Shown here piece after piece: positions 24,954-31,862 of a DNA stretch of 64,000 bases (within the stretch, counting starts at the first letter, position 1; each line of letters opens with the position of its first letter). The translations under genes were made by a program, and so were the position numbers. The DNA lies in NCBI GenBank assembly GCA_023386365.1, contig JAEWJX010000069.1, positions 1-64,000 of the forward strand, written 5' to 3'. Below the pieces are notes generated by a model. The model did not search any database. It saw only the letters and a list, made by a program, of their open reading frames with translations, and was not told the origin of the DNA. This stretch comes from Actinomycetes bacterium (GTDB taxonomy: Bacteria > Actinomycetota > Actinomycetes > Actinomycetales > Microbacteriaceae).

Positions 24954-26003
24954 TCAGGGGCGCAACAGCACCTTGATGGCGCGGCGCTCATCCATGGCCG
25001 CGTACGCCTCCGCCACCTCGCTCATCGGCAGTTCGAGGTCGAACACGGCGCCCGGCTGCAGGCGGCCGTCCCACACCTCCGGCAGCAGCTCCTCCACATA
25101 GTTGCGCACCGGGGCCACTCCCCCGCGCACGCCGACGTTGGTGGAGAACATGCGGTCGAGCGGCAGTTCCGGCCCGCCGTTCGGAACACCCACGAAGCCC
25201 AGCTGGCCACCGGGCCGTGCCGACCGCAGCGCCTGATCCATCGACTCCTTCGTGCCGACGCACTCGAGCACCACATCCGCCCCGACGCCGTCGAACAGCT
25301 CCCGGATGCGGGCGATGCCCTCCGCCCCGCGCTCCTCGACGATGTCGGTGGCGCCGAACCGGCGGGCGAGAGCTTGACGGTCGGCGTGACGCGACATCGC
25401 GACGATGCGCTCGGCACCCAGCCGTCGCGCGGCGAGCACCGCGCAGAGACCGACGGCGCCGTCGCCCACGACCACCACCGACTTCCCGGGGCCCGCGCCA
25501 CCGGAGAGCGCCGCGTGGTGGCCGGTGCCCATCACATCCGCGAGCGTCAACAGGTGCGGCACGAGTTCGGGGGTCGGCTGCGACGGCGTCGCCACCAGCG
25601 ACCCGTCGGCATGCGGCACCCGCACCCGTTCGCCCTGGCCGCCATCCGCGAAACCACCGAGCCTGTCGTCGGAGCCCCACCATCCGCCGTGCAGGCACGA
25701 GGTGCTGAAGCCGTTGCGGCAGTTCACGCACGTCATGTCGCAGTCGTAGAACGGGGCGATCACGAAATCGCCGACCTTGATCTTCTCGACCTGCGGCCCC
25801 ACCTCCTCGACCACGCCCACGAACTCGTGCCCGATCCGCTTCGGACGGGGGGTCTCGGTCACGCCGCGGTACGGCCACAGATCCGAACCGCACACACACG
25901 CCGCCACCACCCGCACGATCGCGTCGCCGCCGGTGGAGAGCACCGGATCCGGTACCTCCTCGAAGCGGATGTCACCGGGGGCGTGGATGAGGGTGGCGTG
26001 CAT
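24954..26003 (-). CDS. Zinc-dependent alcohol dehydrogenase family protein
   Basis: A 349-aa medium-chain dehydrogenase. The catalytic zinc region is CVCGSDLWPYRG plus GHEF, and the structural-zinc loop is CDMTCVNCRNGFSTSC. The first cysteine of that loop is spaced one residue wider than in the usual CxxCxxC pattern, so structural-zinc binding is uncertain. The Rossmann motif is VVVGDGAVGLCAVLAARRLG with Ser/Arg residues after it (MSRHADRQ), which suggests NADP preference. The substrate is unknown. It is divergent from the VOC gene across a 94-bp gap. Confidence 0.87.
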   Translation of the reverse strand: MHATLIHAPGDIRFEEVPDPVLSTGGDAIVRVVAACVCGSDLWPYRGVTETPRPKRIGHEFVGVVEEVGPQVEKIKVGDFVIAPFYDCDMTCVNCRNGFSTSCLHGGWWGSDDRLGGFADGGQGERVRVPHADGSLVATPSQPTPELVPHLLTLADVMGTGHHAALSGGAGPGKSVVVVGDGAVGLCAVLAARRLGAERIVAMSRHADRQALARRFGATDIVEERGAEGIARIRELFDGVGADVVLECVGTKESMDQALRSARPGGQLGFVGVPNGGPELPLDRMFSTNVGVRGGVAPVRNYVEELLPEVWDGRLQPGAVFDLELPMSEVAEAYAAMDERRAIKVLLRP

Positions 26004-26010
26004 GGAACGA

Positions 26011-26062
26011 GGCTACGCCGATCTCAAATGAGGACTGCTTTCGTCCGCGTTCGTTCGTAGCC
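26011..26062. promoter_or_regulatory. Shared promoter region of the ADH and VOC genes
   Basis: A 7-bp inverted repeat, GGCTACG at 26011-26017 and CGTAGCC at 26056-26062, brackets the divergent intergenic region. TAGCCT at 26058-26063 could be the -10 box for the VOC gene, whose leader then carries an AAAGGAG Shine-Dalgarno. Confidence 0.4.
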
Positions 26063-26097
26063 TGGGGGTACCGAATCACGGAGCAAAGGAGCACACC

Positions 26098-26484
26098 ATG
26101 GTCGACTACCGCCTCGAACTCGTCGGCATCCCCGTCGCCGACCCCGACCGCTCGAAAGCCTTCTACGGAGAGACACTCGGCTGGTCGGTGGACCACGACC
26201 ACGTCGTCAGCGACGACATCCGCTTCATCCAGGTGACCCCGCCCGGGTCGGGCTGCTCGATCGCGTTCGGCAAGGGCGTGAGCGACATGCCGGCCGGGTC
26301 GCTGCGCGCACTGCAGGTGGTGGTGTCGTCGGCGGATGAGGCCCTCGCCGACCTGCGCGCCCGCGGCGTGGAGACGAGCGACATCGACGACCAGCCGTGG
26401 GGCCGGTTCGTGTTCTTCTCCGACCCCGACGGCAACACGTGGGCCGTGCAGGAGCTGCCCGCCTGGTCGGCGAACGCCGGCTAG
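26098..26484 (+). CDS. VOC (glyoxalase/bleomycin-resistance) family protein
   Basis: A 128-aa single-domain vicinal-oxygen-chelate protein with two beta-alpha-beta-beta-beta halves. It starts LELVGIPVADPDRSKAFYGE and ends FFSDPDGNTWAVQELP, both typical of the fold. The metal ligands cannot be assigned with confidence. Such proteins include isomerases, dioxygenases and antibiotic-binding proteins; no substrate is implied here. It ends 10 bp before a long hairpin shared with the convergent fgd gene. Confidence 0.85.
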   Translation: MVDYRLELVGIPVADPDRSKAFYGETLGWSVDHDHVVSDDIRFIQVTPPGSGCSIAFGKGVSDMPAGSLRALQVVVSSADEALADLRARGVETSDIDDQPWGRFVFFSDPDGNTWAVQELPAWSANAG

Positions 26485-26494
26485 TCGCGCGTAG

Positions 26495-26562
26495 GTTCGG
26501 GAGGATGACACGCCGCGAGCGCCCGCATCCGGGCCCCCGCCCGGCGCGTCATCCTCCCGAAC
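26495..26562. terminator. Bidirectional hairpin between VOC and fgd genes
   Basis: Arms GTTCGGGAGGATGACACGCCG (26495-26515) and its complement (26542-26562) pair over 21 bp with one mismatch. The hairpin lies between convergent genes and could terminate both. A near-identical half (GTTCGGGAGGGTGACGCGC on the minus strand) occurs at about 34070-34090, at the stop of the dehydrogenase gene. Confidence 0.6.
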
Positions 26563-26568
26563 GAACAG

Positions 26569-27579
26569 TCAGAGCGCGCGCAGGCGCGGCGCCAGGTCGC
26601 GTTCGAAGAGCTCCATGAAGCGGCGCTGGTCGGCGCCGGGCGCGTGGAACACCAGGTGGTTGAGGCCCCAGTCGATGTACTGCTTGATGTCGGCGACCAC
26701 CTTGTCGGGGTCGTTGCCGACGATCCAGCGGGACGCGATCTGCTCGATCGGGAGGGCGTCCGCGGCGCGTTCCATCTCGACCGGGTCGGTGATGTCGTGC
26801 TTCTGCTCCTTGGAGAGCGCGAGCGGCGCCCAGAAGCGGGTGTTCTCGAGCGCGGTGTCGTAGTCGGTGTCGTAGGAGAGCTTGATCTCGATCATCCGGT
26901 CGACGTCGTCGAGGGTCTTGTCGGCCTTCGCCGCCCCTTCGGCGACCGCCGGCAGCAGCTCGTCCTCGTAGAGGGCGGCACCCTTGCCGGACGTGCAGAT
27001 GAAGCCGTCGCCCGCGCGCCCCGCGTACCGGGCGACCATCGGGCCGCCGGCGGCGATGTAGACGGGGATCGGGGTTTCCGGCCGGTCGTAGATGGAGGCG
27101 TCGACGGTGGAGTAGTACTCGCCGTCGAAGTTGACGCGATCTTCGGTCCAGAGGGCCCGCATCAGGTCGACCGATTCGCGGAGGCGTGCGAAACGTTCCT
27201 TGAACTCGGGCCACTCGCCCCGCCAACCGGTGGCGATCTCGTTCAGCGCCTCACCCGATCCGACGCCGAGGAAGATGCGGCCCGGGTACAGCACCCCCAT
27301 GGTGGCGAACGCCTGCGCGACCACCGCCGGGTTGTAGCGGAACGTGGGCGTCATCACCGAGGTGCCGATCAGCACGTTGGAGGTGCGCTCCCCCACGGCC
27401 GCCATCCAGGTGAGCGAGAACGGCGCGTGCCCACCTTCGTGACGCCACGGCTGGAAGTGGTCGGACGTGGTCACCGATTCGAACCCGTGCCCCTCCGCCG
27501 CGACCGCGAACTCCACGAGATCACGCGGCGCGAACTGCTCAGCCGAAGCCTTGTACCCGAGACGAAGAGGAAGAGTCAT
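26569..27579 (-). CDS. fgd: F420-dependent glucose-6-phosphate dehydrogenase
   Basis: A 336-aa LLM-fold enzyme closely matching mycobacterial Fgd over its full length, including LGYKASAEQFAPRDLVEFAV, TSDHFQPWRHEGGHAPFS, GVGSGEALNEIATGW, GRAGDGFICTSGKG and LPIEQIASRWIVGND. It oxidises glucose-6-phosphate to phosphogluconolactone while reducing F420 to F420H2, and so supplies the reduced cofactor for the LLM enzymes. The expected His in SDHFQPW and Glu in GSGEALNE are present. Its 200-bp upstream region has unusual repeats (27649-27775). Confidence 0.95.
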   Translation of the reverse strand: MTLPLRLGYKASAEQFAPRDLVEFAVAAEGHGFESVTTSDHFQPWRHEGGHAPFSLTWMAAVGERTSNVLIGTSVMTPTFRYNPAVVAQAFATMGVLYPGRIFLGVGSGEALNEIATGWRGEWPEFKERFARLRESVDLMRALWTEDRVNFDGEYYSTVDASIYDRPETPIPVYIAAGGPMVARYAGRAGDGFICTSGKGAALYEDELLPAVAEGAAKADKTLDDVDRMIEIKLSYDTDYDTALENTRFWAPLALSKEQKHDITDPVEMERAADALPIEQIASRWIVGNDPDKVVADIKQYIDWGLNHLVFHAPGADQRRFMELFERDLAPRLRAL

Positions 27580-27648
27580 GGGTCCATTCTGCGCGTGGAC
27601 ATTTCGCGATGGTTACTGTGCGGCGGATGCGGCCCGCGCGGATGCACA

Positions 27649-27775
27649 AATCAAGGACGCTGCCGCCCGAATCAAGGAGGTGGCGTGGCGGATGGGGCTA
27701 CCGCGGCTCGCCAGCAACTCTGGCCACACGAAGTCCTTGAGTTGAGAGGTGCGGTCCTTGAGTTGAGAGGTGCGG
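27649..27775. repeat. Repeat array upstream of fgd, including an exact 21-bp tandem duplication
   Basis: TCCTTGAGTTGAGAGGTGCGG occurs twice back to back (27734-27754 and 27755-27775). Two AATCAAGGA elements (27649-27657, 27670-27678) are inverted relatives of the TCCTTGA(G)TT core. The array lies 70-196 bp upstream of the fgd start and just past the TfoX-like stop. It may be an operator array for fgd, or a dispersed repeat. Apart from these units nothing gene-like is seen in 27580-27779. Confidence 0.6.
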
Positions 27776-27779
27776 TCAC

Positions 27780-28133
27780 CTACTCCGGCGTGATCCGGTC
27801 GAGGTACGCGTAGGCGTCGTCGAGCAGGGCGACCCAGTCGGCGTCGCTCGCCGCATCCGGCATGACCACCCATTCGCGCATCTCGCGTTCGCGCATCACC
27901 ATGCGCTCGGCCAGCCTCGCGGCCACCAGCGCGTCGGCGCGGGCCTCCGGCACCTTCGCCATGAGGCCGCCGGCGTGCGGCACGACGGCGAAGATCTTGC
28001 CGCGGATGCCGAGGCCGTCGGTGGAGAACATGCGGCCCCAGGTGACCCCGGGCCGGTCGAGGTACGGCTGCGCGAGCCGTTCGAGGCGCGCCCGCGCCGC
28101 ATCCGCCGCCTGGCGCTCCGCATCCGTGACCAT
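27780..28133 (-). CDS. TfoX/Sxy N-terminal-domain family protein
   Basis: A 117-aa protein with the TfoX N-terminal pattern: a helical start (AERQAADAARARLERLAQ), then VTWGRMFSTDGLGIRGKIFAVV and GGLMAKVPEARADALV. In gammaproteobacteria Sxy helps to induce competence. In actinobacteria single-domain TfoX proteins have no established role, so no competence function is claimed. The start ATG at 28131-28133 gives the normal family length; sequence upstream overlaps a hairpin and the hydrolase gene. Confidence 0.72.
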   Translation of the reverse strand: MVTDAERQAADAARARLERLAQPYLDRPGVTWGRMFSTDGLGIRGKIFAVVPHAGGLMAKVPEARADALVAARLAERMVMREREMREWVVMPDAASDADWVALLDDAYAYLDRITPE

Positions 28134-28166
28134 GCCGAGAGTGTGGCAGCACCCCCGGACACGCGA

Positions 28167-28199
28167 AAGGCGCGGCCACCCCGGAGGGTGCCGCGCCTT
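28167..28199 (-). terminator. Terminator of the alpha/beta hydrolase gene
   Basis: AAGGCGCGGCCACCC and GGGTGCCGCGCCTT form a stem of about 14 bp with one bulge and a short loop. It lies 17 nt after the stop of the minus-strand hydrolase gene and is followed by CTTTCG on that strand. Confidence 0.65.
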
Positions 28200-28216
28200 G
28201 TCGCGAGAGGGGACGC

Positions 28217-29038
28217 TCAGGCGTTGACCTGCGCGTGCTCGAGGGCCCAGGTGAGGGCGTACTCGGCGACTTCCTCCCAGCCGTCCTGCGAGACGATGCG
28301 GTGCGTGCGGCCCGCGTACTCCTTGTACTCGACGACCGACGGGCTGCCGGTGGCCTGGTACTTCTTCACGATCGCCTTGCCGATGGCCGGCGGGACGACG
28401 TGGTCGATCTCGCCGGTGATGACGAGCAGCGGCGCGCGGTCGGTCTTCGCGTAGTCGACGTGGCTGACGCCGCCCTTCTCGTTGAAGGCACCCGCGACGC
28501 CCTCGAAGAAGACCCGGTTGTACGAGTTCACCGCGAACTCCTCCCACAGCTCATCCGACTCGGCGCGGGTGAGGTCGTTGCCGAAAGTGAAGTGGAAGTG
28601 CGCCTTCGAGAGCGGCTTGGCGCCGTTCTTGTCGAACGGGTTGGCGAGGATCGGGAAGCCGGTGCGCAGCGTCGACGCGGGGAGCGTCGTGATGCCGGCG
28701 GGCTGTCCGGGGGTCACGCCCACGTAGGCGACGCCGAGGTTGCGGTCGGCGAGCATCTGGGTGAGCAGTCCGCCGAACGAGTGGCCCATGATGATCGGCT
28801 TTTCGGGCAGGGCACGGATGATCCGCTCGTAGTAGTCGGCGATCTGCGCCAGGCCGACGCCCTTCAGCGCCTCCGGGTTGTTGCGGATGTCGGCGACCTC
28901 GCGGTCGTCGATGCCAGGCCATCCGGGGCGGATCACCTGGTGGCCGCGGGCTTCGAAGTACGCAGCCCAGGTGTCCCAGCTCTTCGGGGTCATCCAGAGG
29001 CCGTGGACGAGGACGATGGGGGTCTTGGTGGTGGTCAT
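28217..29038 (-). CDS. Alpha/beta hydrolase under TetR control
   Basis: A 273-aa alpha/beta hydrolase. It has the oxyanion-hole motif IVLVHGLWMTP, the nucleophile elbow MGHSFGG (Ser), the acid in VITGEIDHVVPP and a catalytic His near GRTHRIV. The family includes esterases, C-C bond hydrolases and epoxide-hydrolase-like enzymes. It is divergent from a TetR gene and is probably its main target, so it is likely induced by a small lipophilic compound. The start at 29036-29038 follows a good SD; the longer in-frame ORF crosses the TetR operators. Confidence 0.86.
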   Translation of the reverse strand: MTTTKTPIVLVHGLWMTPKSWDTWAAYFEARGHQVIRPGWPGIDDREVADIRNNPEALKGVGLAQIADYYERIIRALPEKPIIMGHSFGGLLTQMLADRNLGVAYVGVTPGQPAGITTLPASTLRTGFPILANPFDKNGAKPLSKAHFHFTFGNDLTRAESDELWEEFAVNSYNRVFFEGVAGAFNEKGGVSHVDYAKTDRAPLLVITGEIDHVVPPAIGKAIVKKYQATGSPSVVEYKEYAGRTHRIVSQDGWEEVAEYALTWALEHAQVNA

Positions 29039-29072
29039 GATTCCTTCTCCTTGAGGTTCGTCGTTCCCTTGT

Positions 29073-29152
29073 AGAACGATCGTTCTTTCTTGATGTTCCC
29101 GAAGGTAGACCCCCTCGAAGCCAATGTCAAGCAAAAAGAGAAAGATCGTTCT
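29073..29152. promoter_or_regulatory. TetR/hydrolase divergent control region with two palindromic operators
   Basis: AGAACGATCGTTCT at 29073-29086 is a perfect 14-bp palindrome; AGAAAGATCGTTCT at 29139-29152 matches it with one change. The second lies about 12 bp before the tetR start. A TTGACA -35 (29124-29129, minus strand) sits 17 bp from TACCTT, giving a hydrolase promoter whose transcript start is near the first operator. Confidence 0.78.
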
Positions 29153-29164
29153 ATTCTTTTTCGT

Positions 29165-29722
29165 ATGGCCATCTCAGAACCCCGCGAGCGCCTGCTGCGC
29201 ACCGCATCCGAGCTCTTCTACCGCGAAGGCATCCACGCCGTCGGGGTCGACCGGATCGTGAACGAAGCGGGCGTGACGCGCGCCACCTTCTACCGGCACT
29301 TCCCCGGCAAGGAAGACCTCGTCGAGGCCTACCTCGGCGTCGAGGACTCGCACATCCGCGGTGCCTTCGCGGCCGCCGGCGAGCTGAGCGACGACCCCCG
29401 CCGCCTGCTCGAACTCGTCATCGAGGGCCTCGCCGACGACGTCGCCCGCAACCACACCCGCGGCTGCCCGTTCATCAACGCGTCGGCGGAGTACCCGGAT
29501 GCGACCAGCGGCGTCCGTGAGACGGTGGCGCGCCACCGCGCCTGGTTCCGCGAAACCCTCGAGCAGCTGCTCGCCGCGAGCGGCATCGACGCCCCGGAAC
29601 AGCGGGCCGCACAGCTCGTACTGTTGCGCGACGCCGCGATGGTGGGCGGATACCTCGACGGATGGGACCGCGTCCGCAGCGCTTTCGTCGATGCGGCCCG
29701 ACGCACCGCGGGGCTCGACTGA
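29165..29722 (+). CDS. TetR family transcriptional regulator
   Basis: A 185-aa TetR protein. The N-terminal helix-turn-helix is RERLLRTASELFYREGIHAV then VNEAGVTRATFYRHFPGKED. The ligand domain contains RGCPFINASAEYPD, a feature of a recognisable TetR subgroup. The ATG at 29165 is preferred; the longer in-frame ORF begins at 29090 and runs through the operator. It is divergent from the alpha/beta hydrolase and probably represses both genes through the two AGAAcGATCGTTCT sites. Confidence 0.9.
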   Translation: MAISEPRERLLRTASELFYREGIHAVGVDRIVNEAGVTRATFYRHFPGKEDLVEAYLGVEDSHIRGAFAAAGELSDDPRRLLELVIEGLADDVARNHTRGCPFINASAEYPDATSGVRETVARHRAWFRETLEQLLAASGIDAPEQRAAQLVLLRDAAMVGGYLDGWDRVRSAFVDAARRTAGLD

Positions 29723-29739
29723 ACGGTGCTCACCCGTTC
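29721..29739 (+). terminator. Hairpin at the tetR stop codon
   Basis: GAACGG (29721-29726) and CCGTTC (29734-29739) form a short stem that begins inside the stop codon. It may be a weak terminator before the DUF2510 gene. Confidence 0.4.
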
Positions 29740-29781
29740 GGGGGCTAGAGGTGCACCCGTGGAGTAAAAGACGGTAGTCAT

Positions 29782-31323
29782 ATGACTTTGTCGACTGCTG
29801 CGCCCTCCGCGGGCTGGTTCCCCGATCCTGGGGACCCCGCGCAGGAACGCTGGTGGTCGGGTGAATCATGGACGGAGCACCACCGCACGGCCCCCCGCGA
29901 GGAGCCTTCGGCCCCCGCGGAACCGGCATTCGTGTTCGCGATGACGCCCGCCGAACCGGAGCCGGCCGCGCCCGTGGAGCCGGTCGCGCCCGTCGCGCCG
30001 GTGGCCGAGGAGCCGCGCCGCCCCACCCTGCCGACGTTCGAAGAGCTGCTCGCCGCGGCGGCAGCCCCGGCGCCCGCCGAAGCGGCCGTGGTCCACGAGC
30101 AGGCTGCGCCCGTCGCCGAGGCCTGGGAGCCGAAGAGCTACGGCGCACCCGCACCCGCCGCGCACGAGCCCGAGGTCGCACCGGCCCCCTCGCTCCCGCC
30201 GGTCCCGGCAGCCCTGTCGCTTCCGCCCGTCGAACCCATCGCCCCCGTCGCACCTGCGCCGGCCCCGGTCGAGCCCGCGTTCCAGACGCCTGCCGAGCCC
30301 GCGCTCCCGGCGGTGCCGGTGGTGCCGGCGTTCCTGCCGGCGCCGGCCCAGCCCGCCTTCCAGGCTCCGTCGGCCCCGGTCATGCCCTCGGTGCCGTCGC
30401 TGCCCCCGGTTCCCGCCGCGTTCCCGGCCGACCCGGGCCTGGTGATGCCGTCGGCGCCGATCCTCGAAACCGCGCCCCGCGCCGAGCAGTCGGGCGCGCG
30501 TCACGCGGAAGCCGTCCCCGAGATCCCGGCACCTGCCAGCGCCGCACCTCCGGCCCCGCCGCCCGTCGGCTACACCTCGTCGGCCGACCCGAACGTGGCG
30601 AACCGCTACCGCCAGGCCCTGCACAACCCGGAGCCCACTCCCGACACCGCCGACCCGATGGGGTCGCCGCTCACCGGCACGCTTCCCACGCTCGGCGCCC
30701 CGGCCGCGGGATCCCCGAACCAGCCCGGCTGGCAGGGGATGCCGCTGCCCACCGGCAGCCCGCTCGGACCCGGCGCCGCAACCGCCTACAACCCGGCCGT
30801 GCCCGGCGGGTACACACCGCCGCCCATGGCCACCGGCACCGGCACCAACAAGGTCGCGTGGTCGGCGCTCAGCAGCGGTGCGATCGCCCTGGGTCTGACC
30901 CTCGTGGGGGTGTTCGTCACCGACCGCATCGGCGGGTGGCCCGCGATCCTCGCGGTCGCCGCGATCGTGCAGGGCATCATCGGCGCGGTGCGGTTCCGGC
31001 GTGCACGCACCGGGCTCCCCGCGTCGATCTTCGGCATGCTGCTCGGTCTCGCGACCCTGGCGGTCATGGTCGGCGCCGTGGTGATGGCGGTGCTCGCCTC
31101 GGCGACCTACGCGTGGGACGCGGATGCGGCCGAACAGGCGATCATGTCCGACGTGAACGCCGACCTGGTGGGCGTCGTGTCGGCGGAGTGCCCTGTGGCG
31201 CCCGACACGAGCCCCGGCGCGAGCTTCGAGTGCACCTGGTACGACGCGAACGAGGTCGGGCACCCGGCGATCTTCGAGGTCTCCGACGACGGCTCGCAGA
31301 TCAGCTGGTACTTCTCCGACTGA
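29782..31323 (+). CDS. DUF2510 protein with Pro/Ala-rich linker and C-terminal membrane domain
   Basis: A 513-aa protein. Residues about 10-40 are a DUF2510 motif (GWFPDPGDPAQERWWSGESW). It is followed by some 300 residues very rich in Pro, Ala, Val and Glu with no predicted fold. Three hydrophobic helices then follow (from WSALSSGAIALGLTL to VGAVVMAVLASA). The extracytoplasmic C-terminus carries two cysteines (SAECPVAPD, ASFECTWYD), like DUF4333-type tails. DUF2510 is common in actinobacterial membrane proteins; its role is unknown. The linker could cross the cytoplasm or tether the DUF2510 module. It ends 1 bp before convergent coaD. Confidence 0.82.
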   Translation: MTLSTAAPSAGWFPDPGDPAQERWWSGESWTEHHRTAPREEPSAPAEPAFVFAMTPAEPEPAAPVEPVAPVAPVAEEPRRPTLPTFEELLAAAAAPAPAEAAVVHEQAAPVAEAWEPKSYGAPAPAAHEPEVAPAPSLPPVPAALSLPPVEPIAPVAPAPAPVEPAFQTPAEPALPAVPVVPAFLPAPAQPAFQAPSAPVMPSVPSLPPVPAAFPADPGLVMPSAPILETAPRAEQSGARHAEAVPEIPAPASAAPPAPPPVGYTSSADPNVANRYRQALHNPEPTPDTADPMGSPLTGTLPTLGAPAAGSPNQPGWQGMPLPTGSPLGPGAATAYNPAVPGGYTPPPMATGTGTNKVAWSALSSGAIALGLTLVGVFVTDRIGGWPAILAVAAIVQGIIGAVRFRRARTGLPASIFGMLLGLATLAVMVGAVVMAVLASATYAWDADAAEQAIMSDVNADLVGVVSAECPVAPDTSPGASFECTWYDANEVGHPAIFEVSDDGSQISWYFSD

Positions 31324-31324
31324 C

Positions 31325-31810
31325 TCAGCGCGGCTGCTCGAGGAAGTCCGCGACCACCCGTGGCACGTACGGCGACACGTCGCCGCCGAGAGCAGCCACC
31401 TGCCGCACCAGCGAGCTCGACACGTGCGCGTGCGCCGGGTCGGGCAGCATGAAGATCGTCTCCACCTTCGCCAAGTTGCGGTTCACGATCGCCATCGGCG
31501 TCTCGTAGGCCACATCCACCTGGGAGCGGATGCCCTTCACGAGCACGCTCGCCCCCACATCCGTGCAGTAGTCGACGAGCAGACCCACGCTCCAGCTGGT
31601 CACGAGGATGCTGCCCGGGATCCGCGCCTCGGCGACGGATTCCTGGATCAGCGACACCCGCTGCGCGATCGGCAGCAGGGCCGACTTGTCGGGGTTGTGC
31701 ACCACGAGTACGTGAAGTTCGTCGAAGAGGTGGGCGGCACGCTCGATGACGTCGAGGTGCCCCAACGTCACAGGGTCGAAGGAGCCGGGAACGACGGCGA
31801 TCCTGGTCAT
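31325..31810 (-). CDS. coaD: Phosphopantetheine adenylyltransferase
   Basis: A 161-aa nucleotidyltransferase of coenzyme A biosynthesis that converts 4'-phosphopantetheine and ATP to dephospho-CoA. The N-terminal signature GSFDPVTLGHLDVIERAA contains the TxGH motif, and the C-terminal SSSLVRQVAALGG is conserved. The length is exactly typical. It is transcribed downstream of recG (52-bp gap), an arrangement also common in other actinobacteria. Confidence 0.96.
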   Translation of the reverse strand: MTRIAVVPGSFDPVTLGHLDVIERAAHLFDELHVLVVHNPDKSALLPIAQRVSLIQESVAEARIPGSILVTSWSVGLLVDYCTDVGASVLVKGIRSQVDVAYETPMAIVNRNLAKVETIFMLPDPAHAHVSSSLVRQVAALGGDVSPYVPRVVADFLEQPR

Positions 31811-31862
31811 GGGTTCAGCGTATCGGCCCTACGTGACCATTTCGTTACGAGACGCGGACGCG

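Noticed and set aside
27649..27775. CRISPR array upstream of fgd
   Set aside because: Only two adjacent identical units without spacers and no cas genes; it is a tandem duplication.
29090..29164. Longer TetR start at 29090
   Set aside because: The extra 25 residues would be encoded by the promoter and second operator; homologues begin near the RERLLRTA helix.
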